DNA of 64,000 nt from Alviniconcha marisindica (lineage: Eukaryota; Mollusca; Gastropoda; Provannidae). Shown piece by piece: positions 39,630-64,000 of this stretch (positions are counted from its first letter, which is position 1; each line of letters starts with the position of its first letter). A model generated the notes under the pieces. It was not told where the DNA came from, did not search any database, and saw only the letters and a program-made list of their open reading frames with translations. The stretch covers positions 2,269,501-2,333,500 of the forward strand of contig JABMCL010000188.1 in NCBI GenBank assembly GCA_018857735.1. Direction: 5' to 3'. The position numbers were made by a program, and so were the translations under genes.

Positions 39630-39870
39630 TGTGTGTGTGCGTGTGTGTGTGTGTGTGTGTGTCCCTAAAAGAGAAAAATTGTCTATGCATCGAACTCAAT
39701 TTTGAAGTTAGTTTCCAAAAGCTGAAAAACAAACTTATAATTATATATTGAAAAAGGTCGGGTACCTTCTTTATGTTGTAGATACGTGTCAGCATCCCGA
39801 TCCCCCGATCATTTAGAATAGTCAGCTTTTCAGCCAACTTCTGTTGGCTTGGAATCATGGTTCTAGACAT
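9463..39870 (-). CDS. NCKAP1: NCKAP1 (Nap1/Hem/Kette), WAVE regulatory complex subunit; 24 exons, 3' end off-window
   Basis: NCKAP1 is the large helical subunit that pairs with CYFIP/Sra1 in the WAVE regulatory complex. That complex controls Arp2/3-driven actin branching downstream of Rac at the plasma membrane (family knowledge). Twenty-four coding exons read right to left, and each has GT and AG borders whose phases agree with its neighbours. They give about 903 codons against roughly 1,128 in human, so about 220 C-terminal codons lie beyond the left edge. Family signatures read directly include [15 protein letters not shown] near the N terminus, [50 protein letters not shown] and TSFDKPD. 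Positions 1-9462 hold no further recognisable exon, so the last intron exceeds 9.4 kb. Invertebrates usually carry one gene in place of vertebrate NCKAP1 and NCKAP1L. Nearly all introns carry splice-junction-derived tandem arrays. The family assignment is secure. Confidence 0.95.
9800..10090. repeat. Short CACAGGTCACAGAAGC repeats, NCKAP1 intron 23
   Basis: Irregular units of about 10-27 bp. The minus strand is rich in CTGTGACC. No match to a splice junction is seen. Confidence 0.85.
10111..10348 (-). CDS. NCKAP1: NCKAP1 exon 23
   Basis: Seventy-nine codons from [20 protein letters not shown] to [11 protein letters not shown], including [20 protein letters not shown]. This matches the family's [24 protein letters not shown]. 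The acceptor CTGACAG|GTACC is repeated about 20 times upstream. Confidence 0.95.
10349..10960. repeat. ~30-bp array carrying the exon 23 acceptor
   Basis: About 20 units. On the minus strand TCATTAACCTCTTCATGACAG is followed by GTACC, reproducing the genuine acceptor plus five exon bases. Confidence 0.95.
10982..11084 (-). CDS. NCKAP1: NCKAP1 exon 22
   Basis: Encodes [20 protein letters not shown] and KTITANYTN, matching VQIDITRVFNNVLLQQTQ and TSLYTNW. Its acceptor-side intron is short (234 bp) and has no array. Confidence 0.94.
11319..11434 (-). CDS. NCKAP1: NCKAP1 exon 21
   Basis: Encodes [20 protein letters not shown] and [13 protein letters not shown], matching [20 protein letters not shown] and RAYMTVLQSIENY. 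The acceptor and first ~25 exon bases form the unit of a ~12-copy upstream array. Confidence 0.94.
11435..12200. repeat. ~62-bp array carrying the exon 21 acceptor and first 25 exon bases
   Basis: About 12 units. The minus strand has GTTCTCAG|GGCGCTGGTTGG then TATGATGATGTAC, still encoding ALVGMMMY. Confidence 0.95.
12200..12969. other. AT-rich and CA-rich intron sequence without features
   Basis: Contains short CA/CG dinucleotide runs (12300-12400, 12470-12500, 12590-12640). I see nothing coding. Confidence 0.7.
12970..13650 (-). mobile_element. Non-LTR retrotransposon 3' fragment (reverse-transcriptase C-terminal part)
   Basis: On the minus strand a frame reads [55 protein letters not shown] and [11 protein letters not shown]. 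After one in-frame TAA near 13215 it continues [20 protein letters not shown] and SFYPQALR. This is the thumb and connection region plus C-terminus seen in CR1/L2/Rex-type LINEs. The element is 5' truncated at about 13640 and is inserted in NCKAP1 intron 20 in the sense direction of the gene. Clade assignment is tentative. Confidence 0.85.
13660..13826. repeat. Three copies around the exon 20 donor
   Basis: Units of about 60 bp containing TTCAACAA|GTGAGTCA on the minus strand. It directly abuts the LINE fragment on its left. Confidence 0.85.
13827..13958 (-). CDS. NCKAP1: NCKAP1 exon 20
   Basis: Encodes [19 protein letters not shown] and [20 protein letters not shown], matching [20 protein letters not shown] and WEHTFTPREYLTSHLEIRF. 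Confidence 0.94.
13959..14225. repeat. 54-bp array carrying the exon 20 acceptor
   Basis: About five units, each with GTTTCAG|GATGGACAAG on the minus strand. This is the genuine exon 20 acceptor and ten coding bases. Confidence 0.95.
14235..14739. repeat. ~36-bp array carrying the exon 19 donor
   Basis: About 14 units. The minus strand of each has AAAAACAGACAGGTCTTC then ACAAG|GTGGGT, i.e. RKNREVFT plus a donor. Confidence 0.93.
14740..14870 (-). CDS. NCKAP1: NCKAP1 exon 19
   Basis: Begins [20 protein letters not shown] and ends [14 protein letters not shown], matching LLPKHCAKTI...KPGVESMRKNRLVVT. Both its acceptor and its donor are expanded as tandem arrays. Confidence 0.93.
14871..15290. 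repeat. ~73-bp array carrying the exon 19 acceptor and first 30 exon bases
   Basis: About six units. Each reads TACAG|CTGTTGCCGAAACAC on the minus strand and still encodes [10 protein letters not shown]. Confidence 0.95.
15400..16500. repeat. ~58-bp array carrying the exon 18 donor, with dimeric higher order
   Basis: About 19 units. The minus strand shows CTACAGGGTTCATGGCAAA, matching the real CTACAAG|GTATCTGGCAAA junction. From about 15850 to 16300 two variants alternate (ccaagagctatgtaggctg and ccatgagccctgtacattg), giving a ~116-bp period. Confidence 0.92.
16501..16620 (-). CDS. NCKAP1: NCKAP1 exon 18
   Basis: Forty codons, phase 0, beginning RHSIGTTSV and ending [14 protein letters not shown], like the family's NLITDICTEQCTLSDQ. 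The donor TACAAG|GTATCTG seeds the ~58-bp array on its intron side. Confidence 0.9.
16850..17110. repeat. Interrupted (CA)n tract
   Basis: CA-rich low-complexity DNA with CACACAACAC and CATGCAC interruptions. Confidence 0.95.
17180..19164. repeat. ~83-bp array carrying the exon 17 donor, ~24 copies
   Basis: Nearly perfect units. On the minus strand each holds TGTCCTGAAGAG|GTTAGT (or GTTTGT), matching LCPEE plus donor, followed by the same intron bases as the real intron. Two sub-families (ending gacacac and gatgcac) form blocks. Confidence 0.96.
19165..19297 (-). CDS. NCKAP1: NCKAP1 exon 17
   Basis: Encodes [20 protein letters not shown] through [16 protein letters not shown], matching family FYSRAFEKMFQQCLELPSQ...[15 protein letters not shown]. 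Separate arrays copy both its acceptor and its donor. Confidence 0.94.
19298..19890. repeat. 31-bp array carrying the exon 17 acceptor
   Basis: About 19 units. Each minus-strand unit contains GTGTTTCAG|TTTCTACACC, the acceptor plus ten exon bases. Confidence 0.95.
20195..20340 (-). CDS. NCKAP1: NCKAP1 exon 16
   Basis: Encodes [20 protein letters not shown] and [16 protein letters not shown], matching [18 protein letters not shown]. It ends TATTG|GTCAGT, which joins to exon 17 as YCFY. Confidence 0.94.
20341..20760. repeat. CAT-rich array with acceptor-like copies (exon 16)
   Basis: Irregular units of atgcatctgccatcatcatc. On the minus strand GATGGCAG|ATGCATG recalls the genuine GATGGCAG|GCATAC acceptor of exon 16. 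Confidence 0.8.
20785..21130 (+). mobile_element. tRNA-headed SINE, forward orientation
   Basis: Starts gtgagccagtttggcctagc and ggtaaggcattaggctggta, with a B-box-like cagtttgatacccc. The shared body aaaaaggttgtggtttgtgg follows, and it ends near gttaagcaccatgtttactt. It is the same family as the copy at 5330-5650 and lies in NCKAP1 intron 15. Confidence 0.85.
21290..22205. repeat. ~24-bp GATGAT-rich array in NCKAP1 intron 15
   Basis: About 38 units of accatacacttcaccattat plus catcatc. It starts about 10 bases after the exon 15 donor. It explains the [13 protein letters not shown] open frames. Confidence 0.95.
22213..22271 (-). CDS. NCKAP1: NCKAP1 exon 15
   Basis: A 59-base exon, [19 protein letters not shown], nearly identical to the family motif [21 protein letters not shown]-rich array starts about 10 bases after its GTTTGT donor. 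Confidence 0.94.
22670..23089. repeat. Degenerate repeats related to the exon 14 donor
   Basis: Units around ttgtagactgacaaaggctt. The copies near 22690 and 22810 carry a TGTCAAACAAGGTC-like block matching the exon 14 end plus donor. The rest is too diverged to phase with confidence. Confidence 0.6.
23090..23171 (-). CDS. NCKAP1: NCKAP1 exon 14
   Basis: Encodes [20 protein letters not shown] and VSLSVKQ, matching LSVCPEDESIIMSSFVNTM. The donor is CAAG|GTCAGTG. Confidence 0.93.
23200..23689. other. Array-free intron 13
   Basis: AT-rich unique DNA with a short poly-T. Nothing is recognised. Confidence 0.65.
23690..23781 (-). CDS. NCKAP1: NCKAP1 exon 13
   Basis: Encodes [20 protein letters not shown] and then VCLNSIIQ, the conserved [21 protein letters not shown] segment. 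About 60 bases of it are duplicated immediately upstream. Confidence 0.94.
23782..24420. repeat. Partial exon 13 copies with acceptor
   Basis: The first copy (about 23800-23880) reproduces the acceptor and about 60 bases of exon 13. About nine shorter copies keep TACAG|GTTTGGTGAAG and a fused later piece of the exon (ATCTGATACCTGTCTTGC). Confidence 0.9.
24592..24757 (-). CDS. NCKAP1: NCKAP1 exon 12
   Basis: Begins [20 protein letters not shown] and ends [10 protein letters not shown], matching family FMALSFARDEIIWLLRH...ELIFYMEELR. The first ~60 exon bases recur in the intron upstream (see 24758-25080). Confidence 0.94.
24758..25080. repeat. Partial exon 12 copies with acceptor
   Basis: About 3.5 units of roughly 85-95 bp. 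Copies at about 24790-24870 and 24895-24965 reproduce GCAG|GCACTGCTGGTG and up to 60 bases of exon 12 coding sequence (SMAQDEV still readable). Confidence 0.9.
25100..25352. repeat. Array carrying the exon 11 donor
   Basis: About nine units of 21-33 bp. On the minus strand each has GGGCCAAAG|GTCAGT, the last exon 11 codons plus donor, followed by TTGTCAATG. Confidence 0.88.
25353..25449 (-). CDS. NCKAP1: NCKAP1 exon 11
   Basis: Encodes [18 protein letters not shown] and ends EEPGLLGPK, a highly conserved NCKAP1 segment. The donor AAAG|GTCAGT is repeated in the adjacent intron array. Confidence 0.94.
25504..25560. repeat. (CT)n microsatellite near exon 11 acceptor
   Basis: CT dinucleotides with one break, about 55 bases from the exon 11 acceptor. 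Confidence 0.97.
25610..26400. repeat. ~82-bp dimeric array in NCKAP1 intron 10
   Basis: About nine units, each made of two related halves (gtgatcactttaagtgaagg and gtgaccactttatatgaggt). It begins about 160 bases from the exon 11 acceptor. Confidence 0.9.
26450..27380. repeat. 39-bp array in NCKAP1 intron 10
   Basis: About 24 units of gatatctggtttagatcagt plus ttttgtccttctct. The right half has many one-base deletions. Confidence 0.93.
27614..27679 (-). CDS. NCKAP1: NCKAP1 exon 10
   Basis: A 66-base exon reading [19 protein letters not shown], aligned to the GYNKRINDIRECKEAAV stretch of the family. It was found by filling the gap between exons 9 and 11. Both phases fit: AG+T gives Ser and TC+C gives Ser. 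Confidence 0.85.
27690..28010. repeat. ~28-bp array next to the exon 10 acceptor
   Basis: About 12 units of cccaacagtaaactggagta type abut the polypyrimidine side of the exon 10 acceptor. A tgactgcagcaaagcc segment, resembling the acceptor, recurs at the far end near 28015. Confidence 0.8.
28015..28455. other. Unique sequence in intron 9
   Basis: Non-repetitive intron DNA next to the exon 9 donor. Nothing is recognised. Confidence 0.6.
28460..28613 (-). CDS. NCKAP1: NCKAP1 exon 9
   Basis: Encodes [10 protein letters not shown]...[10 protein letters not shown] and [10 protein letters not shown], corresponding to the LWKLALQSS and FRDEVFHIHK region. It ends CGCAG before GTACTTG. Confidence 0.92.
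28640..29500. repeat. Degenerate ~34-bp and related arrays in NCKAP1 intron 8
   Basis: From 28640 to 28990 there are cagtgacagactata-type repeats. From 29000 to 29500 there are about 14 units around tgacagactgcacagtgaca and tgtactaaacaa. Both blocks share the gacagact core with the next array, suggesting one family. Confidence 0.85.
29540..30720. repeat. ~54-bp array in NCKAP1 intron 8
   Basis: About 20 units built from acagactgttccaaacaaag and caattacacagtatacag, with deletions and point variants. No link to a splice site is seen. Confidence 0.92.
30934..30982 (-). CDS. NCKAP1: NCKAP1 exon 8
   Basis: A 49-base exon encoding [16 protein letters not shown] plus one base, matching family CEYLSLDAMEKWII. 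The phase joins to exon 9 to give WIIFGGML. Confidence 0.9.
31000..31190. repeat. ~88-bp direct duplication in NCKAP1 intron 7
   Basis: Two near-identical copies of a segment starting gcgagttcagaacaaatgtc and ending caaatcaaaagag lie back to back. Confidence 0.9.
31600..31740. repeat. Three-copy duplication of the exon 7 donor
   Basis: The block tactgaccac...aggtacactgttta occurs three times. Each copy contains the GTGGTCAGTA donor junction on the minus strand. It looks like an early stage of a junction array. Confidence 0.75.
31730..31867 (-). CDS. NCKAP1: NCKAP1 exon 7
   Basis: Forty-six codons including [20 protein letters not shown], like the YPRRNLSADQWRNAQLLS stretch of NCKAP1. The donor GTG|GTCAGT is present in three tandem copies. 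Confidence 0.9.
32094..32570. repeat. (GT)n-rich complex microsatellite
   Basis: GT repeats with GGGG and CATG interruptions about 40 bases past the exon 6 donor. Confidence 0.96.
32611..32701 (-). CDS. NCKAP1: NCKAP1 exon 6
   Basis: Encodes [20 protein letters not shown] and then FVPHSR, the family's YPRLGQM...EEFVPHSK segment. The donor is CGG|GTAAGT. A long GT microsatellite follows in the intron. Confidence 0.93.
32860..33170 (+). mobile_element. LINE 3' fragment, same family as 41515-41880
   Basis: The plus-strand sequence ggacatcacaccatcaatca, cttccttgaaaggatgagag and aacattggaactgtttcaaa matches the minus strand of 41515-41690. Its coding frame is interrupted. Confidence 0.7.
33290..34600. 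repeat. 30-bp array with 90-bp higher-order units, NCKAP1 intron 5
   Basis: About 43 units of a CATGCCATAATGTTTGACCA-type monomer. From about 34060 to 34450 three monomer variants repeat as a 90-bp block. The array starts about 15 bases after the exon 5 donor. It gives spurious [12 protein letters not shown] frames. Confidence 0.93.
34602..34744 (-). CDS. NCKAP1: NCKAP1 exon 5
   Basis: Begins [14 protein letters not shown] and contains [18 protein letters not shown], matching the family's RIEERKAIIGLYNYAHEM segment. It ends with two bases of a Gly codon before GTGAGAG. A 30-bp array starts about 15 bases into the following intron. Confidence 0.92.
34898..35030. repeat. (GT)n microsatellite in NCKAP1 intron 4
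   Basis: GT tract with GCATGT interruptions. Confidence 0.97.
35290..35515. repeat. ~41-bp array carrying the exon 4 donor
   Basis: About five units. The minus strand of each repeats GTAAGTTTGACGTT, the donor and start of the intron after exon 4, then TTATCAGTGAGG. Confidence 0.85.
35516..35572 (-). CDS. NCKAP1: NCKAP1 exon 4
   Basis: A small exon of 19 codons, [19 protein letters not shown], phase 0. The donor GTAAGTTTGACG is copied several times in the adjoining array. Confidence 0.9.
35840..35990 (+). mobile_element. Probable SINE tail relic
   Basis: The stretch gccttgtggtttccgcggac and taaagcaatatcgaaccatg resembles the SINE tail (ccttatggtttctgtggatg, ttaagcaccatg). The match is diverged, so confidence is limited. 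Confidence 0.4.
36440..36700 (-). mobile_element. tRNA-like SINE remnant with tandemly repeated head
   Basis: The minus strand reads AAAGTAGCTCAGTGGTTTAG, like a tRNA 5' end and A box. The ~47-bp head then repeats about four times in place. A loose B-box-like GGGTATGACTTC lies beyond. Confidence 0.45.
36759..36845 (-). CDS. NCKAP1: NCKAP1 exon 3
   Basis: Twenty-nine codons, phase 0, ending [15 protein letters not shown] before GTAACC. This matches the ALYYFTFVDVMEFK region of the family. Confidence 0.9.
37150..37570 (+). other. GC-richer unique insert with a 125-codon frame, function unknown
   Basis: This stretch in NCKAP1 intron 2 differs in base composition from its AT-rich surroundings. 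It holds a plus-strand frame (37170-37547) with [16 protein letters not shown] and [21 protein letters not shown] recognise no domain. It could be part of a mobile element or chance. Confidence 0.35.
37745..38205. repeat. 27-bp array in NCKAP1 intron 2
   Basis: About 17 nearly perfect 27-bp units in two variants (cagcatcag and cagaatcag). It ends about 24 bases from the exon 2 donor and does not include it. Because 27 is a multiple of three, it creates spurious open frames on both strands. Confidence 0.95.
38229..38339 (-). CDS. NCKAP1: NCKAP1 exon 2
   Basis: Thirty-seven codons, phase 0 on both sides, including LLRKFPQYD, which corresponds to the conserved RKFP stretch. The acceptor is TTTTCAG|ATGCTGG. 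An array just upstream repeats this acceptor (see 38340-38620). Confidence 0.88.
38340..38620. repeat. ~31-bp array carrying the exon 2 acceptor (NCKAP1 intron 1)
   Basis: About nine units. Read on the minus strand, each carries CTGTTTTCAG|ATG(C/T)TGG, the genuine exon 2 acceptor plus its first bases. Confidence 0.85.
38640..39470. other. Unique AT-rich intron 1 sequence
   Basis: No array, exon or element is recognised apart from a short TGGTGG/poly-G patch near 38820-38850. Confidence 0.65.
39577..39662. repeat. (GT)n microsatellite in NCKAP1 intron 1
   Basis: About 80 bases of nearly pure GT, 100 bases past the exon 1 donor. Confidence 0.98.
39766..39870 (-). CDS. NCKAP1: NCKAP1 exon 1 (start codon)
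   Basis: Thirty-five codons begin [19 protein letters not shown] and end YNIKK before a GTACCC donor. This ATG was chosen because the [12 protein letters not shown] start is typical of the family and it sits in CCCAGCC-ATG context. An in-frame ATG 54 bases upstream (39924) would add 18 hydrophobic residues that I do not expect in this family. Confidence 0.93.
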
Positions 39871-40110
39871 GGCTGGGGATGTGCACAAAACGCTAGCACT
39901 CAAAAATATAAAGCACAATGTCACTTCCTGAACAGGGCGTCAGCCATTTTGAAATGCTGATGACGAAGAGAGCTAATATGCTGTGCAATGATCTCCCTTG
40001 CAAGCAGACGAACTATTGCCGCGTCAAATAACGCACCGCACACATAGCTCTGAATCTGGATTCCTACATTGCAGGGACCATTCTTTGGCCATTTTCGCAG
40101 TGGATGTTGT
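39871..40110 (-). promoter_or_regulatory. NCKAP1 5' UTR and probable TATA-less promoter
   Basis: This unique stretch lies directly upstream of the NCKAP1 ATG. On the minus strand it has two AAAATGGC cores (about 39945 and 40090), resembling the YY1 site often found near start sites of TATA-less housekeeping promoters. It also has several CpGs (GCCGCGTC, CGCACCGCAC region). A TTTATATTTT about 35 bases before the ATG is too close to serve as a conventional TATA box. Confidence 0.35.
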
Positions 40111-40283
40111 TTCTATGTCTTCGTTGTTTTTGTTTAAAGTACAAGTTCGGTCGCTGATTTGAATATGCATATGTCACATTGTTTTCATTCTCACACTCAG
40201 TGGCGGTACGGACATTCCGGCCATTCTAAATCGGGCTTATCCAATCTGCGTGTTTTGGCCAGGAAGTCTTTTTCTTTTTTTTC

Positions 40284-40306
40284 CCCCCCCCCCCCCCCCC
40301 CCCCCT
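40284..40306. repeat. Poly-C run
   Basis: About 20 C followed by a TTTTTC-rich stretch, upstream of the NCKAP1 promoter. Confidence 0.95.
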
Positions 40307-40419
40307 CTTTTTTCTTTTTCTTTTTCTTTTTCTTTTTTTCTTCGTCTCTCAATTCCGGTCGACAGTCAGCTTTGTTTCTGTGTGTGAGTGCGAGTACTTG
40401 TATATGTGTTGTATATATA

Positions 40420-40560
40420 TTCTCGCCGGGGCGCGGCCGCCTCTGCCATCCACATGCGGAACGATCTTCCAAGAAGTCGTCTGAGCTGAGGGTCCCCTAG
40501 TCTTTCAAATCCTTTGTTAACACGTGGCAGAAGACCTCCCAGTCTTTCAAATCCTCTGTT
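40420..40560 (+). mobile_element. Possible LINE ORF2 C-terminal relic
   Basis: The plus frame reads HMRNDLPRSRLS, then SFKSFVNTW after a break. This recalls the WNDLP...SFK terminus of many non-LTR elements. A second tctttcaaatcctctgtt copy follows. Weak evidence. Confidence 0.35.
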
Positions 40561-40759
40561 GATGACTGTCTGAGGGCTACCCGCCGCCACTGCCGCAGGC
40601 TCACACAACCCCATGACCGTCACTGTCTTTGTTATGTCACTGAGTCAGTTTGGTTTTTATGATTTCTCTTCCTTCGTCCCGCTTTCTCGGCAACTACCGC
40701 CCCTCCCCATTCCCACTCAGCCTCAGTCCTTCCCGGGCTCAGTCACACCATGTACTGAT

Positions 40760-41129
40760 GTGGCTCCAGGAGTGTCTGACAACTCACAAAGCGCAGTACT
40801 GACTTATGTGACTTTAATGTGGCTCTGGGAGCCGGCGTCCAACAGTTCACAGTACTTATGTGGCTCTGGGAGCCGGCGTCCAACAGTTCACAGTAATTAT
40901 GTGGCTCTGAGAGTGTCCAACAGTTCACAGTACTTATGTGGCTCTGGGAGTGTCCAACAGTTCACAGTACTTATGTGGCTCTGGGAGCCGGCGTCCAACA
41001 GTTCACAGTACTAGTATGTGGCTCTGGGAGCCGGCGTCCAACAGTTCACAGTACTTATATGTGGCTCTGGGAGTGTCTAACAGTTTACAGTACTTATGTG
41101 GCTCTGGGAGCTTCCAAAAGTTCATAGTA

Positions 41130-41150
<21 letters not shown>
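40760..41150. repeat. ~41-bp array upstream of NCKAP1
   Basis: About nine units of tatgtggctctgggagccgg plus cgtccaacagttcacagtac. Some units lack the ccggcg segment. Confidence 0.93.
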
Positions 41151-41159
<9 letters not shown>

Positions 41160-41167
<8 letters not shown>

Positions 41168-41405
41168 GCCGAAATCGCGGAATTGTCGATTTCACGTAAT
41201 AGGCAACGGCTTTGCCGATTCCGCGTAACTTGTTAGCAAATGACTGCCGATTCCGCGACTGAAATAGGCAGTGATTTGCCAAATATGCGTAAGAGCTTCC
41301 AAAACCTGCCTATTTCGCGGAATCAGCAGCAAATTCCATGGAATTGGCAGCTGATTACGCGAAATCAGCAAATTTGCCCATTACGTGGAATCGGCAGTTT
41401 CTAAA
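41160..41405. mobile_element. CpG-rich element with inverted GATTCCGCG motifs
   Basis: Short unique DNA bounded by a (TA)n tract and a (GT)n tract. Variants of TGCCGATTCCGCGTAA occur about nine times in both orientations (e.g. tgccgattccgcg, cgcggaatcagca, attacgcgaaatcagc). It looks like a foldback or MITE-like element. No transposase is present and the family is not recognised. Confidence 0.5.
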
Positions 41406-41408
41406 TGT

Positions 41409-41448
41409 TCTGTGTGTGTGCGTGTGTGTGTATGTTGCGTGTGTGTGT

Positions 41449-41512
<64 letters not shown>

Positions 41513-41513
41513 C
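41409..41513. repeat. (GT)n microsatellite upstream of NCKAP1
   Basis: GT tract separating the CpG-rich element from the LINE RNase H fragment. Confidence 0.98.
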
Positions 41514-41514
41514 C

Positions 41515-41880
41515 ATATGCACTCCACCCCTTCTGTCAGAAGTTTCCCCAACTTTGCCTTTGACACGGTTCCAATGTTCATCTGACTGACAAAGGCCTTC
41601 TCTTGTCCTTCCAAGGAAGATCGTCTAGCACTTCTTCTTTCATCGCCTCTCTCTTCAAGGTGATCATGGTGTGATGTCCTTGGCATTGTGCCCGCAGGTA
41701 GTGTCTCAAGCCCAACACTTCAGATCTTCCGAGAAGCAAGCCACCTGTGAGGGTTGCTTTGCCCGCCAGTCTGTCTGCTCGGTCATTTCCCTTCACTCCG
41801 GCATGTCCAGGGCAGTACACCCACAGGAATTTTCGAAGGTGGATGTCGACCATCGACACATTCCAGTCTGGGCTTCTGCT
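41515..41880 (-). mobile_element. LINE RNase H domain fragment
   Basis: The minus-strand frame contains LWVYCPGHAGVKGNDRADRL and AGKATLTGG, the C-terminal part of an RNase H domain (HxGxxGNxxAD). It then runs into LRAQCQGHHT. It is truncated at both ends. Confidence 0.85.
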
Positions 41881-41884
41881 TACT

Positions 41885-42024
41885 CTGAGATACAGTACTC
41901 TGTGTTTTATGTGTACTTATGTTCATGTATTAGTATACTGCGTGTTATTTTACTTGTATCTTTTATGCAGCCGTAAGGCAAATTTCTGTGTTATTCATAG
42001 ACAATAAAGATTCTGTATTCTGTA
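41885..42024 (+). mobile_element. Possible LINE 3' end with short tail repeat
   Basis: Ends gacaataaagattctgtatt and ctgtac: an AATAAA-like signal followed by a short ATTCTGT repeat, as many CR1/L2-type LINEs end. Confidence 0.4.
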
Positions 42025-42065
42025 CTAACTAACACCTTACCACTAGGCCAAACCGGCTCACTCCC
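42025..42065 (-). mobile_element. SINE head fragment
   Basis: Contains caccttaccactaggccaaa followed by ccggctcac, the minus-strand head of the same SINE family. The body is missing. Confidence 0.7.
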
Positions 42066-42129
42066 ATCAGAGATGACCAGTAACCTGAATTTCAGCAAAC
42101 TGTGATTCTGACCACTGTCAACTTCTTCA

Positions 42130-42470
42130 TGGCTGCGAGGAGGCAGAACACACTGTCAGTGACTGGTCATCAACCACACCCACACTGGTGAAGCCAGATG
42201 CCTGTAGAGCTCTGGCATAGCTGTCAGAACACACTGTCAGTGACTGGTCATCAACCACACCCACACTGGTGAAGCCAGATGCCTGTAGAGCTCTGGCATA
42301 GCTGTCAGAACACACTGTCAGTCACTGGCCATCAACCACACCCACACTGGTGAAGCCAGGTGCCTGTAGAGCTCTGGCATAGCTGTCAGAACACACTGTC
42401 AGTCACTGGTCATCAACCACACCCACACTGGTGAAGCCAGGTGCCTGTAGAGCTCTGGCATAGCTGTCAA
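42130..42470. repeat. 81-bp array between the genes
   Basis: About four nearly perfect units containing actgtcagtgactggtcatc and aagccagatgcctgtagagc. Confidence 0.95.
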
Positions 42471-42479
42471 CTGTAGCTG

Positions 42480-42820
42480 CTAGTGTTTGTAGCCACAAAG
42501 TGCACATTTCAGGCTGCGGCTCAGTTAGTGCAGCCAACCGATGGGCACTTTGCAGAAGCATGTAACTTATACTTCTTCACCTGCAAAAAGAGGAAGAAGC
42601 ATTGCCTCTGCAAAATAAACTTTGCGGTGACAAAACTGCCTCCTGTTTTTGCAGTTTAAGAACTAATTGTAGAGCTCTGTAAAACTAAAAGGGACTGGCT
42701 TGAGGATTTGACACCACAGGCCACCTTTGAATGCAAAAAATTGTAGCTGCATGAAAAATAAGAGGCAGCTTTGTAGCAGCAAATGTTGATTTCCCCCCCA
42801 CTGCTGCCCCAAGTAAGGAC
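42480..42820. other. Unique intergenic stretch, nothing recognised
   Basis: Ordinary-complexity DNA downstream of DHX29. There is no convincing open frame or RNA gene. Confidence 0.6.
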
Positions 42821-42821
<1 letters not shown>

Positions 42822-42872
<51 letters not shown>

Positions 42873-42890
42873 ACACACACACACAGTTAC
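42822..42890. repeat. (CA)n microsatellite
   Basis: An almost uninterrupted CA tract just downstream of the candidate DHX29 poly(A) site. Confidence 0.98.
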
Positions 42891-42948
42891 ACATAAACTA
42901 CATACAAATACAGGAAAGCACAGCAGTGGTCTTCACTTATATCTCATG

Positions 42949-43363
42949 TTTATTCAAATTTCAATTCACTGGCAGCATCCAGATCACAGTTAGTTATAGC
43001 AATGCATGCATTATACCCAAACACTGATCCATCACATAACCACCCACATCCACCCACACATTCATCCAGGCATGCATCCACACACACAAACTGACCCATG
43101 CACATACACTGACCCATCCACATCCACACTGATCCATCACATAGCTACACAATAGTGAAATACCTATCCACACACACACTGACCCATCCACATCCACACC
43201 AACCCATCCTTTGTCTCACAGTCTTGTCAGCACTTTGTGTCTTTGCGTGAGAGTGGGTCATGTAATATATATATATACTAGACCTAAATATGCATACACA
43301 CATTCCTGATGTATCTAAATCTGTTCACACATCCATGCATACAGTTTCACACAGCCATGAACT

Positions 43364-43415
<52 letters not shown>

Positions 43416-43546
43416 CATTCAGAAGTGTAAACGTGTATATGCATCCACCTACACATATCCACACCTACACAAATCCATATATTACCACACACAAACATCC
43501 ATGCACAATCCTGTTATTCACACAGACACTCGAGACAGATCCAAGT
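42949..43546 (-). other. DHX29: DHX29 3' UTR with candidate poly(A) signal
   Basis: The minus strand carries AATAAA at 42954-42949, about 595 bases after the stop codon. The interval includes a (CA)n tract (about 43368-43412) and short CATCCA/CACACTGACCCATCCA repeats. The 3' end is an inference from the signal alone. Confidence 0.45.
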
Positions 43547-63951
<20,405 letters not shown>

Positions 63952-64000
63952 CTGCAGGATTGAAGCAGACAAAAACAGTCCTGCAGGATTAAAGCCGACA
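63952..64000. repeat. Short duplication of the exon A acceptor at the window edge
   Basis: The block ACAGTCCTGCAGGATT recurs about 32 bases on. The minus strand has AATCCTGCAG|GACTGT, so the acceptor is at least duplicated. The array may continue off-window. Confidence 0.7.

Noticed and set aside
39870..39924. Upstream in-frame ATG extending NCKAP1 by 18 residues
   Set aside because: The extension is hydrophobic and unlike the family N terminus. The downstream ATG matches the conserved start.
42127..42315. 62-codon frame in the 81-bp intergenic array
   Set aside because: Repeat translation only, located downstream of the DHX29 poly(A) signal.

Overview
This window is nuclear DNA of a metazoan animal, most likely a lophotrochozoan and probably a gastropod mollusc. 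The animal call rests on two conserved, intron-rich genes with GT-AG introns. The mollusc call is an inference from tRNA-headed SINEs, non-LTR retrotransposon relics and very dense mini- and microsatellites; no rRNA or mitochondrial marker confirms it. There are no prokaryotic-type genes. Almost every long open frame in the window is a by-product of tandem repeats.

Two protein genes lie in tandem on the minus strand. On the left, positions 9463-39870, is NCKAP1 (Nap1/Hem/Kette, a WAVE regulatory complex subunit). I could place its start codon and 24 coding exons (about 903 codons) with matching splice phases; the last fifth or so lies beyond the left edge. On the right, positions 43547-63951, is DHX29, the 40S-associated DEAH-box RNA helicase. 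Fourteen exons are placed, from just after helicase motif I to the stop codon. One exon (called J here) can only be partly recovered. The 5' part of DHX29 lies beyond the right edge. The roughly 3.7 kb between the genes holds the DHX29 3' UTR, retroelement fragments, a CpG-rich inverted-motif element, two minisatellites and the NCKAP1 promoter region.

The striking feature is in the introns. Most are filled with minisatellites (units of about 27-112 bp, 2 to about 35 copies). In about 30 cases the repeat unit is not random intron sequence. It is a copy of the exon-intron junction itself: the last or first few to about 60 exon bases, the GT or AG splice site, and a stretch of adjoining intron. 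The array runs from the genuine splice site into the intron, so one intron can hold dozens of decoy donors or acceptors. Several exons (17, 19 and 20 of NCKAP1; H, I and M of DHX29) have independent arrays at both ends. All stages appear to be present: two or three copies (NCKAP1 exons 7 and 20, DHX29 exons A and I), medium arrays, large homogenised arrays (exon 17 donor, exon A donor), near-complete exon copies (exon 13), a decayed exon copy (exon B), and a chimeric unit that fuses pieces of two different DHX29 exons. I regard this junction-anchored repeat expansion as the window's main candidate for an undescribed phenomenon.

Other content: two SINE copies plus fragments, a LINE reverse-transcriptase 3' fragment with an in-frame stop inside NCKAP1 intron 20, RNase H-bearing LINE fragments at two loci, long (CA)n/(GT)n and poly-G/poly-C tracts, and a large repeat-filled intron of more than 9.4 kb at the left end.
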